From an uncultured Caryophanales bacterium (GTDB lineage: Bacteria; Bacillota_I; Bacilli_A; RF39; UBA660): a stretch of DNA of 64,000 nt. The notes beneath the pieces are model-generated. The model saw only the letters and a program-made list of their open reading frames with translations. It was not told where the DNA came from and searched no databases. Below are positions 60,901 through 64,000 of this stretch, in pieces. How positions within the stretch are numbered: the first letter of the stretch is position 1; each line of letters opens with the position of its first letter. A program made the position numbers and the translations under genes. The DNA is taken from NCBI GenBank assembly GCA_946534345.1, contig CAMNCL010000004.1, forward strand, positions 30,910-94,909, read 5' to 3'.

Positions 60901-63052
60901 TTGTTACAGTATTATAGGCAAATGTTTTTTGTTCATTTGCACTTGATGTTTTTCTAGATTGAAGAACAAAGTTATCTGTTGCATCATTTCTTCTAAATAC
61001 TACTCCAGGATAACCAGTTGCTTCTAATTTAGTATTCATAAGAGTAGCTCTTGATTCATTATCTGCTGGTGTATAACTATTAATTGTGAATCCTATTTCA
61101 TAATCTTTGTTTTTATTTGTTTCTGAATATAAAGCTATTCCTGTATCAATATATTTTTGTCCTACATAATCTCCACAGTTTTCTCCTGTGATTGTTCCAC
61201 TTGACCCATTAAAAGTACAAGCACCTATCTGTTCAAATACTTTTGGGAATGTTGAATCAGACCATTTAGCATGTAATGTAATACTTTCTGTTGGTATGTA
61301 ACTGGATGTTACTTTTGTATTATAAGTACTTTCTAGATACCAACCATCAAATGACATGTTAGCTTTAGTTGGTACTGGTAAAGTTCCTATTGCTGTACCT
61401 TGTTCTATTTCTATATCATCAACACTTGATCCTCCATCAGTATCAAAGCTAATTGTATAAACCTGTTTCTTCTGCCATCTAGCAAATATCTCTATATCAT
61501 CGCTTGGCTCATAAGTTGATGTTACTTCTACACCATCAGTTAATCCTGTATACCAACCTACGAAATTATGTAAAGTTTTTGTAGGTGTTGGTAGGGTTCC
61601 AACTGCATCTCCTTCACTGACACTTATAAACTCAGGATCTACTTCTCCTCCATTTGGATTGAATGTAATTGTATAAGAATTATTTTCTACATATGTTCCT
61701 AATTTAATATACATATTAGATAATTTTCCTGTGAAATATCTTTGGGCAGTTGTTGCACTTGCATTAGTTGGAGTTGCGCCAAACCAAACATTTAAATCAA
61801 AAGTTGGATTGTATTGAGATAAATTATTTAAAAATGTCTTTGGACCATCATCAATTTTATAATATATTTCATTATTAATACGCCATATTTTTACATCTCT
61901 TACTCCTGCAGATGCAAAACGATAGTTTTCATTAGCACTTGATGTTTTTCTTGATGCTAATTCAAATTGAGTATTATCTTGTTTTCTGAAAACCACTCCA
62001 GGATATCCAGTTGATTCATACTTGGTATTCATAAGTGTTGCTTGATCTACGTTACTAGAAGGAACATATTCTTCAATTGTAAAGCCTATTTCATAGTCTT
62101 TACCTTTGTTTGTCTCTGAATATAGTTTTATTCCAGTATCAATATATTTACCATTAGTATATTTACTACAATCTTCTCCAGTTATATTTGCACTTGATCC
62201 ATTGAATGTACAAATACCATCCTGTCTAAATACATATGGGAATGGTTCTACTTTCCACTGTGCATATAATGTTATCTCGCCTAAATTAGATACTTCTTCT
62301 TCGTCATTATATGTTGTTCCTGTTCCATCTGCTTTGGTATTCCAATTTTTAAAACTATATCCTTCCCTTGTGAAAGTATTCTTCGTTAAATTATCTGTAG
62401 AATTGGCTGGAATTGTTTGATTTTCCATTGTTCCAGTACCACCATTAGCATTATATGTAATAATAGTTTCTTCTGGTGAACTAATATCCGCTTGTTTATA
62501 TTTAACAGTAAATGCTAAACTTAATGATTGATTACTATCAGGTATTTGATTTAATTCTATATCATCACGATATTTTATTTTCAATTTATATGTTTTAGTA
62601 TCACCTGCATTTAAGAGTTGATTTTCTTGTATTTCTGTTCCATCACTATAAGTAACACTATAATCAAGATATTCAGGTAATGTAGTAATAGTTACTCCGT
62701 TCAATTTGGAACTTACACTTTCTACCATTCCATTTATTGTTCCTGAATTTACCGCATCCACAGTAAATTCATAATAATCTCCTGGTTGAGCTAATACTAC
62801 TGCATATGTTACTGTGGTTCTTAAACTATCTATTGTTGGTTCTGTTACTACATTATCACCTGTTACACTACCATCAGTAACTTGAACATTTTCCCAATGA
62901 ATATTCCAAGTAGGATTACTAAGATTAGCTATCCCTGTTATATCTAAGTCCTGTTGTAGAAGGGCATAGCCTAAGCCTACTAAGAGAATAAAGAATATGA
63001 TAGTATTCTTAATACTTTGTTGTCTTCTTTGAACGAATTTATTCTTTCTCAC
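57911..63052 (-). CDS. Giant surface protein: SipW-like signal-anchor, InlB-type repeats, two LamG-like domains, 19 BspA/DUF285 repeats
   Basis: 1713 aa. FNPNGGEVDP...LPTPTKTLHNFVGWY repeats; duplicated CTFNGSS..ITGE.C...GFT domains; SGWNTSQVTNMSYMF...ATTWNIGDL repeats. Confidence 0.88.
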   Translation of the reverse strand: MRKNKFVQRRQQSIKNTIIFFILLVGLGYALLQQDLDITGIANLSNPTWNIHWENVQVTDGSVTGDNVVTEPTIDSLRTTVTYAVVLAQPGDYYEFTVDAVNSGTINGMVESVSSKLNGVTITTLPEYLDYSVTYSDGTEIQENQLLNAGDTKTYKLKIKYRDDIELNQIPDSNQSLSLAFTVKYKQADISSPEETIITYNANGGTGTMENQTIPANSTDNLTKNTFTREGYSFKNWNTKADGTGTTYNDEEEVSNLGEITLYAQWKVEPFPYVFRQDGICTFNGSSANITGEDCSKYTNGKYIDTGIKLYSETNKGKDYEIGFTIEEYVPSSNVDQATLMNTKYESTGYPGVVFRKQDNTQFELASRKTSSANENYRFASAGVRDVKIWRINNEIYYKIDDGPKTFLNNLSQYNPTFDLNVWFGATPTNASATTAQRYFTGKLSNMYIKLGTYVENNSYTITFNPNGGEVDPEFISVSEGDAVGTLPTPTKTLHNFVGWYTGLTDGVEVTSTYEPSDDIEIFARWQKKQVYTISFDTDGGSSVDDIEIEQGTAIGTLPVPTKANMSFDGWYLESTYNTKVTSSYIPTESITLHAKWSDSTFPKVFEQIGACTFNGSSGTITGENCGDYVGQKYIDTGIALYSETNKNKDYEIGFTINSYTPADNESRATLMNTKLEATGYPGVVFRRNDATDNFVLQSRKTSSANEQKTFAYNTVTSVKVYRISNEIYYSINGGDKVLLNNLTEYNPTFNLTTWFGAAPSNEAGTAAQRYLKGTLSNMYIKLGEYEEAGKFNITLNPNGGEVNPTRITINQGDSIGTLPTPTLAENHFDGWYTSLTDGIEVDENYVPSGNMEIFAKWRNYTYYEVTFDKNDNSATGTINNQSIADGIPTSLNENQYSKEGYVFVGWNTESDGSGTSYLDKADITLTGNITLYAQWVKTYTLTFDKNDPDAVGDPYSIEVISGISTQIPNEAFNAYHLTGKSITSYNTDSDYSGTSYSKNQEIAISENTTLYAYWESVIYWALQDNDNDNDNINETLVLSSEEVNGVEQGSFAADTSFGSASQVPWIVGSYDSTNNKSYNVTTVNIEKEISPTSTAYWFNGVGYNAATFNANLEKLNISQVTNMSSMFSSAGYIATTFNMNLSSWDTSKVTNMSKMFSFAGRGATTWYIGNLSGWNTSQVTDMNQMFYYAGCNATTWNIGDLSGWNTSQVTNMSNMFSYAGCYATTFNLNLSGWNTSQVTNMSEMFYYAGVNETTWNIGDLSGWNTSQVTDMRLMFYHAGYKATTWNIGDLSEWDTSQVKWMSGMFSSAGYNATTWDIGDLSGWNTSQVTTMSSMFSSAGYNATTWDIGDLSGWNTSQVTNMSSMFNKAGYSATTFNLNLSGWDISKVTNMNKMFCYAGQNATTWYIGNLSEWNPAQVTDMGYMFYYAGQNATTWNIGDLSGWNTSQVTDMRYMFSYAGFKATTWNIGDLSGWNTSQVTNMSYMFQRAGFSDTTFNLNLSGWNTSKVTNMSYMFEFAGHYATTWNIGDLSEWDTSKVTNMSDMFSDAGYKATTWDIGDISGWDTSKVTHMSDMFNWAGCNATTFSLNLSGWDTSQVTNMSGMFNYAGEKATTWNVGDLSGWNTSRVTNMSYMFQRAGVRATTFSLNLSGWDTSQVTNMSGMFNEAGYSATIWYITIPKTNGNGINNDTTHMYGKNTSTYTVPPDSRTFTLAAN
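58030..59770 (-). repeat. Tandem 87/90-nt coding repeats (DUF285)
   Basis: 19 VTxMxxMF units of 29 aa (TTFxLNL type) or 30 aa (TTWxIGDL type). Confidence 0.9.
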
Positions 63053-63104
63053 GCTATCCCTCCTTATAATAATAAGTATACTAATTATCTACCATTTTTT
63101 CAAT

Positions 63105-63130
63105 AAAAAAAGACTCATACGAGTCTTTAA
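63105..63130 (-). terminator. tuf intrinsic terminator
   Basis: Minus strand AAAGACTCGTATGAGTCTTTTTTT. Confidence 0.8.
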
Positions 63131-63139
63131 TTAGTTTAA

Positions 63140-64000
63140 TTATTCAACGATTTCAGTAACTGAACCAGCACCTACAGTTCTTCCACCTTCACGGATAGAG
63201 AATTGAGTTCCTTGTTCAAGAGCGATTGAATGGATTAATTCAACTTCCATATCAATGTTATCTCCTGGCATTACCATTTCAGTTCCTTCTGGTAGAGTAA
63301 TAACTCCAGTAACATCAGTAGTTCTGAAATAGAATTGAGGACGATAGTTGTTGAAGAATGGTGTATGACGTCCACCTTCTTCTTTACTTAAGATATAAAC
63401 TGTAGCTTTGAATTTGTGATGTGGAGTAACAGTTCCAGGTTTAGCTAAAACTTGTCCTCTTTCAACTTCTTCACGAGCGATACCACGAAGTAATACTCCA
63501 GCGTTATCTCCAGCTTCAGCATAATCTAATTGTTTACGGAACATTTCAATTCCTGTAACAACTGTCTTCTTAGTTGGTTTAATACCAACGATTTCAACTT
63601 CATCGTTTAATTTTAATTGTCCACGTTCAACACGTCCAGTAACAACTGTACCACGACCAGTGATTGTGAATACATCTTCGATACTCATTAAGAATGGCTT
63701 GTCAGTATCTCTTTCTGGAGTTGGAATCCAAGTATCAACAGCTTCCATTAATTCATCGATCTTTGGAGTCCAAGCTGGGTCTCCTTCAAGTGCTTTAAGA
63801 GCAGATCCACGAATAATTGGAGTGTCATCTCCTTCGAATCCATATTCGTTTAATAAATCACGAATTTCCATTTCAACTAAGTCTAATAATTCTTCATCAT
63901 CAACCATATCACATTTGTTCATGAATACTACCATTTTAGGTACTCCAACTTGACGAGCAAGTAAGATATGTTCACGAGTTTGTGCCATAGGTCCATCTGT
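63140..64000 (-). CDS. tuf: Elongation factor Tu, C-terminal part (5' end beyond window)
   Basis: [50 protein letters not shown]...[14 protein letters not shown]. Confidence 0.98.
   Translation of the reverse strand, partial: TDGPMAQTREHILLARQVGVPKMVVFMNKCDMVDDEELLDLVEMEIRDLLNEYGFEGDDTPIIRGSALKALEGDPAWTPKIDELMEAVDTWIPTPERDTDKPFLMSIEDVFTITGRGTVVTGRVERGQLKLNDEVEIVGIKPTKKTVVTGIEMFRKQLDYAEAGDNAGVLLRGIAREEVERGQVLAKPGTVTPHHKFKATVYILSKEEGGRHTPFFNNYRPQFYFRTTDVTGVITLPEGTEMVMPGDNIDMEVELIHSIALEQGTQFSIREGGRTVGAGSVTEIVE

Overview
AT-rich, gene-dense Bacillota chromosomal window, probably an uncultured gut Bacilli/Erysipelotrichia/RF39-like lineage. The taxonomy is inferred from gene content and not tested. 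It reads with the standard bacterial code. Most genes are on the minus strand. Housekeeping content: ackA (partial), thiI, ezrA, rpsD, tyrS and leuS with T-box leaders, trmB, fhs, cdaA-cdaR, two RNase R paralogs, secG, smpB, ssrA (tmRNA), eno, glutamate racemase, murD, a MurJ/SpoVB-type flippase and tuf (partial). Accessory and cell-surface content: (1) a four-gene WXG100-like cassette (15360-18607) with CHAP, transglutaminase/C39-like and possible double-psi-barrel wall domains, with no T7SS motor in view; (2) a thioester-domain adhesin plus its own sortase (33093-35068), whose signal peptide appears to start at AUA; (3) two BspA/DUF285 repeat proteins, one 1713 aa with 19 repeats and one with an internal NPETG-TM-KKNK sorting-signal-like segment; (4) three FemABX ligases; (5) a Fic protein with a consensus promoter. 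The most unexpected non-gene pattern is a set of intrinsic terminators whose 5' arm is the coding 3' end and whose loop or centre carries the stop codon, seen in about eight genes. One of these is a perfect palindrome that gives two convergent proteins the same C-terminus (KESN). All functional calls come from motif recognition by eye; no searches were run.
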